A stretch of DNA of 64,000 bases from Quillaja saponaria (taxonomy: Eukaryota; Streptophyta; Magnoliopsida; Fabales; Quillajaceae), in contig CM055617.1 in NCBI GenBank assembly GCA_029379385.1, positions 14,603,532 to 14,667,531 of the forward strand, read 5' to 3'. The position numbers and the translations under genes are program-made. Below are positions 1 to 12,162 of the stretch, piece by piece. The notes below the pieces were generated by a model. That model was not told the origin of the DNA. It saw only the letters and a program-made list of their open reading frames with translations, and did no database searches. Positions within the stretch are counted from its first letter, which is position 1; every line of letters starts with the position of its first letter.

Positions 1-1540
1 GACAGTTTAATTGTATAAGGCAACATTCAAGTTTTAACTTATATATCAAAATGATAAAGGCATCAATATAAAACACACTTGTTTCACTAATTCTTAGTAC
101 AAAAGTACAAATGTTTCACTAATTTTTAATACAACAAATAGTTTTTTGTTTCCTTCAAACCGGTTTAGATTAATCAACCTGTCACCAGTTTTATCGGTTC
201 TTTTAGGTTTTGCAATTTTTATTGATTTAGACAGATTGAATTCAAACTGATTTATCATCCAAATGACAATCCAACTAGTCCAGTCCAATTTTTAAAACAT
301 TGCTTTTAGAGCTTTTTGGTAATTTGAGTCATTAACTTTTACATGTGACGTAACCTATTTCTAAGTAATAATTTCTTGGATGTGGCCAAATTTGCCCACC
401 AAATGTAAATACTTTCTCACTCCTATGTTTGGTTACAAAGACGTAATCTTAGACAAATTACCTATTTTTTCACAAATGCTCCTACTTACAGATACATCAA
501 CCTGCTATTCAGTATTTCATTTACTGCAATTTAGTTGCAAACATAAGTCAAGTACATAAACTGCCTTCTTAGAAGCAAGATTCATCACAAAGTTACAAAT
601 CCATAAACATTGAAAATTAAATATTCATCTACATTTTAAACATGAGAGTTCTAAATGCATCCCAAAATATATATATATATATAAAATATTACACAAAGTA
701 CAATTACAACATTCATGAATGAAAACACATTCATCTTAAACCTAAACTGAAGCTACGTATTATATTCTAAACCCATTACCTACCTAATGTCCTCTAAAAC
801 CCCACAAAAAATAATAGCTAGAGAGAACACTTTCCTATTGCCTAGGTTAACTTCAAAATTAAGAAGTTTTCACACCATCTGCATCACTCAATTTTCAACA
901 AACTTTTCAAGTACAAAGCTTTTTGGTCATCTGGTATAAAGAAAAAGAATTAATTTTACTCCCATATGAGCTCAATAGCTCACCTACCATAATCCTCTGG
1001 ATTGCAGTGAAGCCTTCTACCTTGAAAATTTCTTTAAAAACATTCAACCTCCTTTCATCTTCATCTACCTCAATTTCAAACATTTAGTAATCTTGCTAAT
1101 ATTGACAATTGTCCTTCCTTCATGCACAATTCCTAAGTTCTTAACCACATTGACCAATTTTGACACATTGTTATCCCCACCTCTAACCCTTTTATTTTCT
1201 TTGTTTTGTTGTCTAGGATTATTGACATTGGTCAAGTTTTGGATGCACTCATTGATGTTTTCCTCCTCATTAATAGGCTAAGTAATGTTCATATACTCAG
1301 TTGGGAAAATTATTGAATTTGAATTTATCCTAAATCTATATTTCGATGATAGCAAAATAATTGTTGAATTCTAATTCCATCCATTTTCCTATTTTAGTAT
1401 TGAAAATAAATTGGATGAGAATGAGTAATCTATTTTAATGGACTTTCAGTTAAACTCAATGGATCTCATTAAAAGCTAAAAAGAGAATCACAGCTGAACA
1501 TGTAGTAAAAGATGACATGCGCTGAAATGCTAAAAGTCTA
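1..1540. other. AT-rich intergenic sequence, no gene recognised
   Basis: No reading frame here resembles a known protein, and all open frames are short. A (TA)n microsatellite lies near 668-682. The stretch 1,414-1,531 is repeated in direct orientation at 3,988-4,105 and is listed separately. On the minus strand around 890-1,085 a short acidic reading frame can be followed, but I do not recognise it. Confidence 0.5.
1414..1531 (+). repeat. Direct repeat R, left copy (partner at 3,988-4,105)
   Basis: About 118 bp, including AAAGCTAAAAAGAGAATCAC and GCGCTGAAATGCTA, recur in the same orientation at 3,988-4,105 with scattered substitutions. The two copies lie just outside the two TGATAATACA repeats (1,541 and 3,627), giving the order R-L-internal-L-R. 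They may be part of an older element into which the LTR element inserted, or a segmental copy. Confidence 0.6.
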
Positions 1541-3935
1541 TGATAATACAGGATTATAACAATCTAATAATATTATTACACGTGGTCGGATCAAAGTATA
1601 ACAAACCAATTCAAATTGTAACTGCCACAACCAATATCCCATTAATATTGTGATGGACACCATCATGTCCTATTATAATTGTCCATAAGTGCCTCTTAAA
1701 TATAATGGCATGTGGCATAATATGATTGGCCACCATATTCTACATAAAGGGGCTAAAACCCCAAAGGTAAATCATATTATTACTTTTACTCATACTCTAT
1801 GTAGCTTTTCAGCTTATACATGCTTATACATTCTGATTAGATATTGACTTGATAGTTAAAGTTTCATAGGTTAAAAGTACCACTCCCTTTGCAAGTTAGT
1901 CATGTGGAGGACATCTTAACTGATCAAATTTTGTTTTAATATTGACGCCGCTTGTGGAAAAAATCCATTCAATTTATTTTTTTCAACCACCATATAACTC
2001 ACCACCTTGACTAAATACACAAACAATCCAACTTATTAGGTCGTTCTCGCCATCATCATACTTGAAGCACCTATCTATAGGTTCATGGATGGGCCCACAT
2101 GCTCATCCTTAAGACTTGGATCTCAACTCCAAGTGCTGTGACGAAAAGCAAGCTTCCACAGTTTTTCAGACCAATATTGGCAACCAACAATGGTAAAAAA
2201 CCCACTCATGTGCCTTAGTTTCATCATCTGAAACTATATAGGTAAAGAATTCATAAATGGCATAGTGTCTGATCTAGTTCAAATGGCAAAACCTCATGGA
2301 ATTAACAAGCATCAAAGGAATTTCCATGGAACACCATGGAAGTTTCCTTCTAAAAGCTTGCTGACCTGGTTCATTAGTAAAGACACTGCTTCCACATCCA
2401 CCATCATCATGTCTAGAGAGATTCGTAACAACTCCATCAGATAAACAATATATATGAAGGTCAAATAACTGCCACTAAAGAAAGATGTTTCTTCCCCTAC
2501 TCACAACTCGGGACCTCAAATCTAAAAATTAAACGGTCAGAATTTGTGAAACGGTAAACCAAGAGTTTATATAAGTTCTTTAAAATATTATTGATTATCA
2601 TCTCCTGCAAGATATTTTCACATTTGAGGATTTAACAAAATTCCTATTAAGCTCAGCTTTTCAGCAGCAGTTAAATATATTTCAGGAAAATCATTGTGTT
2701 CAAAGCCACCAAAATCAAGATAAGCTCATCACCTTCAAAATAGAAGAGGCTATCTCTAATCATCGTAACAAACAGCTCAAAAAAGACCATACACATTTTT
2801 TTAGCTAGTGATAGATCTTGGGATGAGTGACATCCAATATGTCCCCCTTTGCAACCATAAATATCCAGATATAATAGTCTGACCCTGAGAATAGGCATAA
2901 GAAGCTTTTCAGCTCTCCTAGTGTTTTAGTGAAATCCCTAAAATACTAAATCACTAAAGGTACTAGATTTTCACCTGACCTAGAGAAAGAGCCAGATGAG
3001 ATGACACACGGCTATAATGCCTATAGTCACACTCAGGGTGGGCAACACAGGCTAAAAAGCCAATGCCAGAGCAAAGTATCTAGACAAATCAAGAGGCTAC
3101 AAAGCTAAAACATCATCAACAAGCTTGGGTTTTCATCCAGAATGCTACAACATCAGTAAACAGCCTTGGGTTTTCACCCATATTGCTCAAAGCAAGGTAT
3201 GTTGTTTACTTCAATACAAAAAGCTTAATACAATTGCATATTAATCCCTTATCGACAGGTAAAAATTTAGTAGAAACTGTTATCATAACAAGTGCAAACT
3301 TCTCAGTTCGAGCTGAAAAATGTATGAGTAATAAGGTGGAGTAGTTATAAGGTGGAGTGAAATAGGATAATTTATAAGGTAGAATATAGTATAGCATCAA
3401 GCCCAATGATAAAATATCGCACTAGTGATAAAAAATCACACTAGCAGTGCATCATATTATTGATAGCACAATTTCAGAAAAATTTAGTACAAAAAGTGCA
3501 CTCCGCAAACAAGGAAAATGACTAAGTATATGGTCTATTTATTTTTAAATACTCATTCTAATTGGGATTTATTCAACCACTAGTTCAAGTCCCAATGTTC
3601 CTTAAACTCATTTTTCAGGGGACTGGTGATAATACATGATTATAACAATCTAATAAGATTATTACACATGGTCTAATCAAAGTATAACAGACTAATTCAA
3701 ATTGTAATTGCCATAATTAATATCCCATTAATATTGTAATAAATGTCATCATGTCCTATTATAACTATAACAGACTTCATAAGTGCCTCCTAAATATAGT
3801 GACATGTGGCACAATATTATTGGTCATTATATTCTACATAAATGGGCTAAAACCCTAAAGGTAAATCAAGTTATTCCTCTTACTCATACTTTCTATAGCT
3901 TTTCAACCTATATACTCTGATTAGATACTGATTAG
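1541..3935 (+). mobile_element. Degraded short LTR retroelement, probably Gypsy-like and non-autonomous
   Basis: Two direct repeats of about 300 bp both begin TGATAATACA (1,541 and 3,627). They share landmarks such as CAAAGTATAACA, CATCATGTCCTATTATAA and GGGCTAAAACCC. Just after the left repeat, TGACGCCGCTTGTGG (1,943-1,957) sits where a primer-binding site is expected. Just before the right repeat, a short purine-rich AGGGGACTGG (3,617-3,626) sits where a polypurine tract belongs. The internal part is only about 1.7 kb with no recognisable gag or pol, so this would be a non-autonomous element. The repeats diverge after about 300 bp, so the true LTR ends are unclear, and no target-site duplication was found. 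Confidence 0.5.
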
Positions 3936-3987
3936 ATGCTATCATGTCTCATTATACTCTTATATTTTACATGTGCTAAACAAAACA

Positions 3988-4105
3988 GATGAGAATAAGG
4001 AATTTATCTCAATAAACTTTTAGCAGAACCCAGTGGATCTCATCAAAAGCTAAAAAGAGAATCACAGCTAAACAAGCAGTAAAAGTTGACACGCGCTGAA
4101 ATGCT
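3988..4105 (+). repeat. Direct repeat R, right copy
   Basis: This is the partner of 1,414-1,531. It keeps GTGGATCTCAT, AAAAGCTAAAAAGAGAATCAC and GCGCTGAAATGCTA. Sequence to its right (4,106-4,834) has no gene or repeat I recognise. Confidence 0.6.
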
Positions 4106-4834
4106 AGTGGAAGCTAATTAGATGATCATCAAAGTGTTATAGAACAGCTGATAGCTATAAACTAAAATGACCATCTGGTGAAGATCAGCTTACGTGCTGA
4201 AACTAAGTCAATATCACATAAAGTAGTCAGAGGTGACTTATTCCTGAAGACAAAGAGTTTGTAGCGAAAACTTCATATGTCAAAACTTTCCATTTCATTT
4301 AGTCGAATAATTGACCATCACTTTTAAACTAGTAGAGTATTAACTTAAAGTCATCTTATGCAAACCATGGTACTTTGAAAAAGCGTTCACCGTAAATTGA
4401 GGATATACATCATAAGCAATGTTTCATCTACATAATTGATATATTATCTGAGTAACGACTCTTTTGTGAAGAGTATACAATACATATATCTGAAGAAATA
4501 AGAAGAAAGAGTACGAGACCAAGAAATAGAAATGGCTAAATGCCAAAGGTACTCATACTGATAAGCAAGAAAAAGGTGAATGGGTAAAAAGTAAGAAATC
4601 ACTTCGATAGTAAAAAAATCTAAACAAAAAAATTATCAAGATCCTCTCTAAGCATTAATCTTTCAGATCATCACCATCATCATCAAACAAAGAGCCAAAC
4701 TTTCATATCTTTATTATAAATTCGTCAAAAGCAGAGAAAGACTTTGAGATTGGATATAAATTTGTATTGATCATATGCTTCCTTGAAGGGAAAAGAAAAG
4801 TTATTTTACTGTGTAAGGGCATTGATTTCCCCAT

Positions 4835-4993
4835 AAATGATTAAAGTGCAATGTTCTCTTTGGAATTGAATACTAGTCTCTTTGCAATTGACCAAAGGGC
4901 TATGATCTCCATAGAACTGATCAAAAGGTAGTGCTTTCCCTATAACTGACCAAAAAGTAGTGGTCTCCTCGCAATTGACCAAATGCTTGCTAA
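4835..4993 (+). repeat. 29-bp minisatellite, about 5.5 copies
   Basis: Units of the form AACTGACCAAAAGGTAGTGG plus nine more bases start at 4,835, 4,864 (a shortened 22-bp unit), 4,886, 4,915, 4,944 and 4,973. The spacing is exactly 29 bp except for the short unit. The array ends where the homology shared with 40,375 onward begins, so it abuts the left breakpoint of the segmental duplication. Confidence 0.85.
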
Positions 4994-6880
4994 CTCCATA
5001 TATTAAAAATATCATTAATCAATGAAATTCTCATATGTGATCTTGAAGAGTGGACTAATCAGGGTTGTCTATTGAAATAATATAAAAATCTTATGTCTTT
5101 GTTTTACTTTATATTTTCCACTGCACTTCAATTTTATAAAAAAATTTCAAAGTAAAACAATTTTAAACATAGTATTTTTAAACGATCAAACTATTTAACC
5201 CTCCCATTTCTAGTTTTCCTAACTGGGCTAATAATTAGTATCAAAGCTAGATCACAAATTTTTTTTCAAATCTCTTCTAAACTCTATGATTCGATTAGAG
5301 GCAAATAGTTATAAGATTTTATTTTTTTTTTTGAAAAAATGGGAAATCAATTAGCTAAGTCAATTTGTATGAAACTTCTTTGTATGCTAACAGAGACAGA
5401 CCCAAGAATCCATAAGCACCAAAAAGAAAATGTATACTTTGTTTGTGCAGTTATCCTCATAGGAAAGGATCAAAGAAATCAAAAAGAATATTAGTAAGCA
5501 ACAACATAGATCCAAGACTTGCAAATCCTTTAGTGAAGCTTTCAAGTTCTTTTAATTCTTATTTTGAAATTAATCTATTAACTAGACTTAATCTAGTCAT
5601 AATTATTTCTCACATGCTTTCTTTTGATCAATTAGACATCTTGCTAAAAATGAGAATGTTTTTTGTGAGGTTATGTGCTTAGTATGTCTTTAACAATCTT
5701 CTTACATTCTAAACTATATTTATTAATTTCAATTTAATTTTCAACAAACAACAGGACTTTCATTTGCCATGTATTTATTTCTTCTATCTATTCCCAAGGA
5801 GTCTCAAAGTAACCAAGAAGTTTTAACTTGCTTGCTTATAATCCTATAAATTTCCTCACTTTGTGAGATGAATATATTGTTTCTTCTCATCCCTCAAGAG
5901 CTTAGTTTCCAACTAAAGATGCCCCTCAACAATCAAATTGCCTTCAAGCATCTTAAGATCTCTGAATCTATCATTGATAAGCTCTCCTTCAAAGAGATGA
6001 AAAGATTAAAGCTTATACCTTCATTTTCTTTTGTGAAATCACCAATTTGGTCACTCTTTGAATGAAGAACAAAATTAGCAAGGTAGTCAGCCCTAGGATG
6101 TCCCATGCATGTGCTTACTTAAGAAAGCTATTTTTCATCACCTAAACAGTCTACAAATGAAGACAATATCTATTAAGGAGGAAAGTTGTCATTAAGATAG
6201 ATCAAATTAAATTGAAGAACATAATGAATTCATATCCTTCAAACTCCTGAACAAGAGGAGTATCTCAACAAACTTTTAAGGTTTGATTATACCATTGTTT
6301 ACAGGGTTGGGAAATATAACATTATGGTAGATGCTCCCATAGTCACTAATGACATTTGCAGTTAAGAAGAGTTTAACTTTTTAAGATAATAAGGCATTTG
6401 CAAAATGAGATTCTTCTGAAGAATTTTATATCCTTAAGAGTGCCCGTTGAGAAACTTTTGGGTTACTAAGAGACTTTTTGTAAGAAAATATATGTAATGA
6501 ATGCATAGATAATGATTAGTACAAAATATCATTTAGAAGATCTAAGAGTCTATCAAAAAATTAAATATGTATACAAACTTGATGACAGTATGCTAATAAA
6601 TGTACGTTTTGAAAAGATCAAATAAACTGCATATAACACATGTACAATTAAAAGCAAGTTCTTAACCATTGGATAAGTGTTCTGAAATCTTAGAGAAAGT
6701 GACATTAAAAGTGAAAGATGTGGAAGGAAGGAAATCCTTTAAGTTTTTAATAGAGGATCATAGCTCTAAACTTTTCTCTTAAAATTTTGTATTTTATCTC
6801 TATTGATACAACCACTCTTGAGTTCTTCAAAAAATTCTTTTCAATTTTTGCTGTAACAATACTTGCATAGAGAAAAAGAC
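4994..6880. other. Duplicated non-coding sequence, no gene recognised (copy 1)
   Basis: This aligns with 40,375-42,230 almost throughout. Short open frames at 5,443-5,682 and 5,868-6,065 on the plus strand have counterparts in copy 2, but the frames do not stay open in parallel and match no family I know. It lies downstream of the Copia gag remnant in that element's orientation, so it could be decayed Copia internal sequence. I cannot show this. Confidence 0.45.
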
Positions 6881-9197
6881 AAAATTGTTTTGGTAACCAT
6901 ACTTTCTTGAGTCCAATTGTGTAAGTCCAATTACCTAAATGGGTTTTAGGTTCTCAAGAACCCAAGTTATTATCCCATGCCATTTGAGATGTTCTTCATT
7001 TTACAAGAAAAAATTGAATATTTTAATTGTAGAGATGACATGTTTTGTTTGCAACTCTAGAAAGAGTTCATAAGACTTGTGTGCTTACTAACCAAACCTA
7101 GTTTTATCAAAAGATATTCTCTAACTTCCTAGCAACATATCTAAAATTTTCTTTTCCTTAATAAATTTTACCAGTGTGTCAGTCAAATCATTTATCTTCT
7201 TTTTTATTTTCTGATTTTCAGAAGAAGATGCATGCATATCAATTGATATAATAGTTATTTTTGCTTTAGCATGCGATTATGATTTTATGTTTTCATTTGA
7301 TGATAATAACTTATCATTTAGCTCATTATTTTTAATAATTAGACTTGTTATTTCTTTTTTAACCTTTCTTAGCTCTACTACAACATTAGCATATTGTTTT
7401 GATAGTTCATAGAAGGCATCATACAAATCATCAAGTGAGAAGTAGGATGTTACCTCATCAATTGTTTGGTTGGCTGATTCATCAAATGTTAATTTTGACA
7501 ATTGATCATCTACAAAAGTATCATTAGCTTGAATAGCTAGTAGATGAGTCAATTGAAGGCATGAGACATATGTTAGCTTATTCCTTTTTGTAACTGTTTC
7601 ATTTGTATTATCTTCATTATCGCATTCATTGCTATTTTCTTTTTCGAGTATTAGTGAAATTTCATTCATTTTGGATACTTATTCTTCATATGTCTAGGTT
7701 GCTTACTCTTGAAGCATATGAGAGATTTTTTTTTCCCTTTTCTTCTTCAAGTCCTTTTTGAAAGGATTTCTTGATTGTTAGGAATGATACAAAATTCCCT
7801 TTCAATTTTCAATAAGTTATAGTAAAAATAACAAAGGATAATAATCACTAATATAAGTAGAAGAGAAAATAAATAAACATCAACATCAAATATAACATGG
7901 TTCTATCTCTTGTCTACATCCATGGATGAGAAAAGAATTTGCTAATATTCTAAAAAAGAGTATACTCTTTACGTAGTGTTCTAACTAATTCAGGCTACAT
8001 CTTTACTAATCTCTCTTACACCCCTACCCCTAAAGGGGGCTCCCACAAATTTTAGATCTCTTTATTTCTTATACTTAAAACTCTCACAAGCTTACATATT
8101 TATATTATATGGAATTTGCCCAACAAGCAAACTTTTTTCTTCAGTTTATGAAAACCCTCATGTTATCTAATTAGACTTACTTACCCACCTAGGTAAATTT
8201 AATTAACTTCTAATTAGTTTATTCTTGGTGGCAATTAGTTATTTCTTGCCCACTAAGAATAAACTAATTAGGAAATTCTCATCAATATTTAATTAGTTCT
8301 TTCTTGCCCACAAAGAATAAACCATTTAGGAAATTCATCAACATCTAATTAGTTATTTCTCGCCCACCAAGAATAAACTAATTAGGAAACTACCAAATAT
8401 GGATTTGAGTCAATATCTCTACATTGATGACCTATTGTGAAGGAACCTTTATGTTTTCTAGTGACTTCAGGTCATCATCTTCTTTTCCATATTCATCAGA
8501 CAAATCTATGGAGTATTTTGAAGTGCCTTTGAGGGATATAACTTTTCATTTTTGTTGTTTTTCTTCAGCTTCTTCTTCATACTTTTCTTACATCTCGTGA
8601 GTTACCCAAGAACCTAAAAATTCATCTAGAGTTAAGATTTCAAGGTTCTTGGTTCCTATATAATTGTCTAACAACCAAGGGTCTTCATCACCACTATTCT
8701 TTGAGTAGATTTTTCAAAGTACTTATAGTTCATTGATGATGTTGGTGAACATGGAAAACATCTTGAAGATAGTTTCATCAGATTTCATTTTGAAACCTTT
8801 GTAATCTTATATAAACATATTAATCATAGACTTCTTCACTTGAGTTGTGCCTCCATGTCTGATATGTAATTTATGACAAATCTTAAAGGCTAAGCATAGC
8901 CAATGCATCTATTGAATTAACTTACATATAATGCACAAAATTAGAGATTCATGGTCTTGATATCAAGTTTAACCATAACTTTATCTTCATCTGTCCATTT
9001 AGATTTATTCTTGGGGACAATATTTCCTTGATTATTTCTTGTTCTTGAGAGACAATATAAGGTTATTGCATCCTAGTCATCAAAGTTAATGGCCTGTATA
9101 AATATACTCACAAGTATCTTCCAAAATTTTGACCATTAAACAAGGGCAGTCTTGATGAAAAATGACCCTCACTAAGAGAAATACTTGTGTTTTCCAT
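6880..9197 (-). pseudogene. Copia-type retrotransposon gag remnant (copy 1)
   Basis: Read on the minus strand, a start codon at 9,195-9,197 opens a frame with MENTSISLSEGHFSSRLPLF, the usual N-terminus of plant Copia gag proteins (UBN2/gag family). Further on come a TDEDKV-like segment and a partial ORF at 7,277-7,669 resembling the Glu/Lys-rich C-terminal gag region with its YDAFYEL motif. Near 7,080-7,130 a GS*RISFDKT segment carries an in-frame stop in the conserved GSQR-like site. Multiple stops and frame changes mark it as dead. Protease, integrase and reverse transcriptase were not recognised. The primer-binding site and 5' LTR lie immediately to the right. Confidence 0.7.
8211..8390 (+). 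repeat. About 57-bp tandem repeat with an inverted half-unit
   Basis: TTCTTGCCCAC with AAGAATAAACTAATTAGGAAA recurs at 8,245, 8,303 and 8,359 (spacings of 58 and 56). An inverted version, CTAATTAGTTTATTCTTGGTGG, starts near 8,213, so the array can fold back. Copy 2 (about 43,620-43,740) has one unit fewer. Confidence 0.6.
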
Positions 9198-9254
9198 TTA
9201 AAGATCTTTACATAAAGTTTGCTAAAATTAGTTGAAAAATACAATATGTGATAT

Positions 9255-9267
9255 GCTCTTATACAAA
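9255..9267 (-). other. Degraded Copia primer-binding site (copy 1)
   Basis: On the minus strand this reads TTTGTATAAGAGC, a damaged match to the initiator-tRNA-Met primer-binding site TGGTATCAGAGC typical of plant Copia elements. The copy-2 counterpart at 44,603-44,615 reads TTTGTATCAGAGC and matches better. It lies directly between the LTR edge (9,269) and the gag start. Confidence 0.65.
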
Positions 9268-9268
9268 T

Positions 9269-11909
9269 TGTTAGTTCAATAAGGCAAACTAGAGAAGGGG
9301 GGGGGGGGTGGTGAATACTTTTTTGATTAAAATAAATTCTTTTATCAACAAGAAACTATTATGAAGTAGATAGTGCAAACCACTAAAATTTAGCAATTTA
9401 GACAAGTAAATAGGTAGTTTTGAAATTAAAGAGTTAAGGGATAGAGAAATTTTAGACAATAATTTTATAGTAATTCACCAAAACTTTTGGCTACATCCAC
9501 TCCGAAGGACCTCTTAGGAATTCACTAATGTTGACTTTTCAACATGCACTATAAGGCAATCACTTTTCTACTATGGCTAAAAACCATAGCAAATAACCAA
9601 TATACCATAGCGAAATCTATCTACTATAGCTATCGTAGTTGTAACGACCGTAGGTATAACTAACCATTGCATATAAAGTAATTGGTTACGGCCAATACAT
9701 TTTCTGTAATGCCTACTTGGCCATAGCTAATAATCTGCATAATTTAAAATATTTTAACATCTGCTACAATTTGCCATAAAGCATAGTTATGGCGATTTTT
9801 TACACCAATTTATTGGCTATATTTCCAGGCATAGTAGATAAGTTATTTAACCATAGCATTTAAGGAGGTTAATTTTGGCAATTTTTGGAGTCGAATTATC
9901 TACTACGGCTTAGGCCATAACAGTTAATTGATACAACCATAACATATAATTTTTTTTGGTAATTTGGCGCAAACTTTTGTACTAATGCTAGTCATAGTAG
10001 ATGACTATTAGCCATAGCAGATATTTTAATACATTATTTATTTATTTTTCTCAAAACTTGTCCAACATTTTTACATTAAAACCTACTATTCACTCACCAA
10101 TTTGTCTAGGCCTACACATCATCAACATTGAAAATATGTATTCAAAATATACCAATTTGTCTACATATATGCAATCTTACAAATTCAAAACATCCAAAAT
10201 ACTTAGATAATCTTAGCAAAACATCCAAATTACTTGGGTAATCTAATTAGTAAAAAATTCACAAACATATATCCAAAAGAGAACATTATCCCTAAGAAAA
10301 TACCCTAAGCATGCCTACACATCAAGTATCATCGAGATAAGCATCATCATTTGATTCCTTGGATTGCCAATTAACATTTGCTAAAGATGAAGTGGGTAAA
10401 TACTATAAAACCAATATAAGCATTTAACTTATAATTAAGAATAAGGTAAGATTATAATTTGCAAAACTCTTTAACAATATATAGTACTCAACAAAAAATT
10501 GCAAACTCATATATCCAAAAAATAAGAATGATTAATGGTTGAAACTAAGTCATTTAAAACTAAGTATGCCATTAATAACATATTTTCTCTAATTTTTCTA
10601 AGATAAAAGGGTATGTTCTCATTAGACAATAGATTGGAGAAGATAAATAAAGCTCATGAGTGTGCTTTTAATTCTACTTGAACTTATCATCAAAACTCTC
10701 CAAAATAATAAAATTAGTGACTAACTAAATATAAGCTTCATTTGATATACTGACATTAGATTAAGGTGTTTGAAATCCATTTGAAGAAAAATCGGTAGTA
10801 AACTCTTGCATAACATTATGATCTTCCTCAGTCTATTGTGACAGAGGTAAAAACTAAAGGAGAGACAAAAGAAGGAAGAAAGTCTATCATAATAAGAGAT
10901 TTACTAAATCACAAAGTCTTAACAGTTTTGGATGAGTTCTGCAAAGTGTTTATCAAGATATAAAAAGTTATACTATTGAAAAGAACATACATTCTTAGTC
11001 TCAAATACAGAAAGACTGATGAAGTTTAAAAGTTTTAGCTTAAAGACTTAAATTAATTTTCAAAGCTTGATTAAGTTGTAGCATAAATGTTATATCTTAA
11101 AAAATTTATCTCTTTTCATTATCTCTTCATGCTTTATCGGCTTGACCATAAAGTAGCCATTTTCTCATATTAAAAGACCATTAAAGTGTTTAATTGAAAG
11201 AGAAAACCTTGAAAAATGGTTTTGAGATTGCTTCAAACAACTAATTCTGTTTTGGTACAACCTGAATTATTGTGTACTTTTTTGGCATTATCTGCATTTG
11301 ATATAGGTTTTTTAGTCAGGTTTGACCTTGTTCAAGTCAAATAGCAAACATGAATTCTTTCTAATATCCAACTTAAAGAAGTAGGTAGAAGGCTTGTGCT
11401 TCAGGAACCAAGAGATAAACAACTATTGTCCTTTAAGCTTAGTGACTTTCAACTGATGAGGAGTTTAGGCTGTTTGTTTAATGAAACAAAGTGTTTCAGT
11501 CTTCAACTCTTGTAACTTTGACTAACTTAGGGCTAAAGATTTTAGCAGATAATCCATTTAATGAAACATCACATTTTAGTCTTTCAACTTTATTAGCGTC
11601 AACTCTTGTATACTTCAGCTCTTTAGCTCTTCAACTTTTCAACTGTTTAGTTACTTAGTCTTCAGCAAATTAAAACTTCGATATTTCAATTTCAATGCTT
11701 TTGACTTTTCCCGGAAAATTAGATCAGCATTATAAATGCTCAACAATTGAGTTTTAGCATATATATAAGAAAATAAGATTTTATGTCAATTGATTTCCTA
11801 TATGTCGTATTCTATTTTGTAATTCACTATTTTTAATTTTTTAATTACCAAAATCAAGTTATGGTTTAATATAAAATAAATAAAAATAATGTATATATTT
11901 TCCTCAACA
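9269..11909 (-). mobile_element. Copia 5' LTR with a CACTA insertion (copy 1)
   Basis: The LTR edge next to the primer-binding site reads TGTTAGTTCAATAAGGCAAACTAG on the plus strand, and the far edge ends CTCAACA at 11,909, giving TG...CA termini. The same LTR family occurs as a solo copy at 59,912-61,615, which starts TGTTAAGTT...AAGGCAAACTAG and ends TTCAACA. It contains a G12 homopolymer (9,297-9,308) and a CACTA terminus from 9,547. The other LTR of the element was not found. Confidence 0.6.
9547..10420 (+). mobile_element. CACTA (En/Spm-type) terminal region, fragment (copy 1)
   Basis: The block starts CACTATAAGGCAATCACTTT at 9,547. For about 500 bp it is packed with short subterminal motifs in both orientations (CTATGGC, GCCATAG, ACCATAGC, CTACTATGGC), as CACTA transposon ends are. 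On the minus strand near 10,320-10,400 a short frame ends in DDAYLDDT before a stop. The opposite terminus (TAGTG plus a 3-bp duplication) was not located, so the right limit is approximate. The same insertion is present in copy 2 at 44,898, so it predates the duplication. Confidence 0.5.
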
Positions 11910-12162
11910 AATTACAATATGCTTTCTAATGAATTACATATGTTTTGTAATGATGTTGATTTTTTGAATTTGTTGAACTTTATTTTGAATAAATTATTGT
12001 TGTTTTTGTTGAGATGTGAAATTATCATTATCATTGTCTCCCAAATTAGTGAAGTGTAGTATCATTTTGTAATGCTTTTTGTTTAGAAAGACAAAGAGTC
12101 AAATTTATATTGATATGTGTATTATTGAAAAAGTAAATTGCATTCTGGCAGATTCAATTTTT
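10421..12162. other. Rest of Copia LTR and flanking AT-rich sequence (copy 1)
   Basis: No gene is recognised. Up to 11,909 this appears to be a mix of CACTA remnant and Copia LTR. Relative to copy 2 (46,239-46,510) about 270 bp are missing near 10,875-10,905. From 11,910 to 12,162 there is plain AT-rich duplicated sequence. Confidence 0.45.

Noticed and set aside
7277..7669. Considered as an independent host protein of 130 residues
   Set aside because: Its neighbours on the minus strand (gag N-terminus at 9,197, primer-binding site, LTR) and its own motifs fit the Copia gag C-terminal region. The copy-2 version is broken differently.
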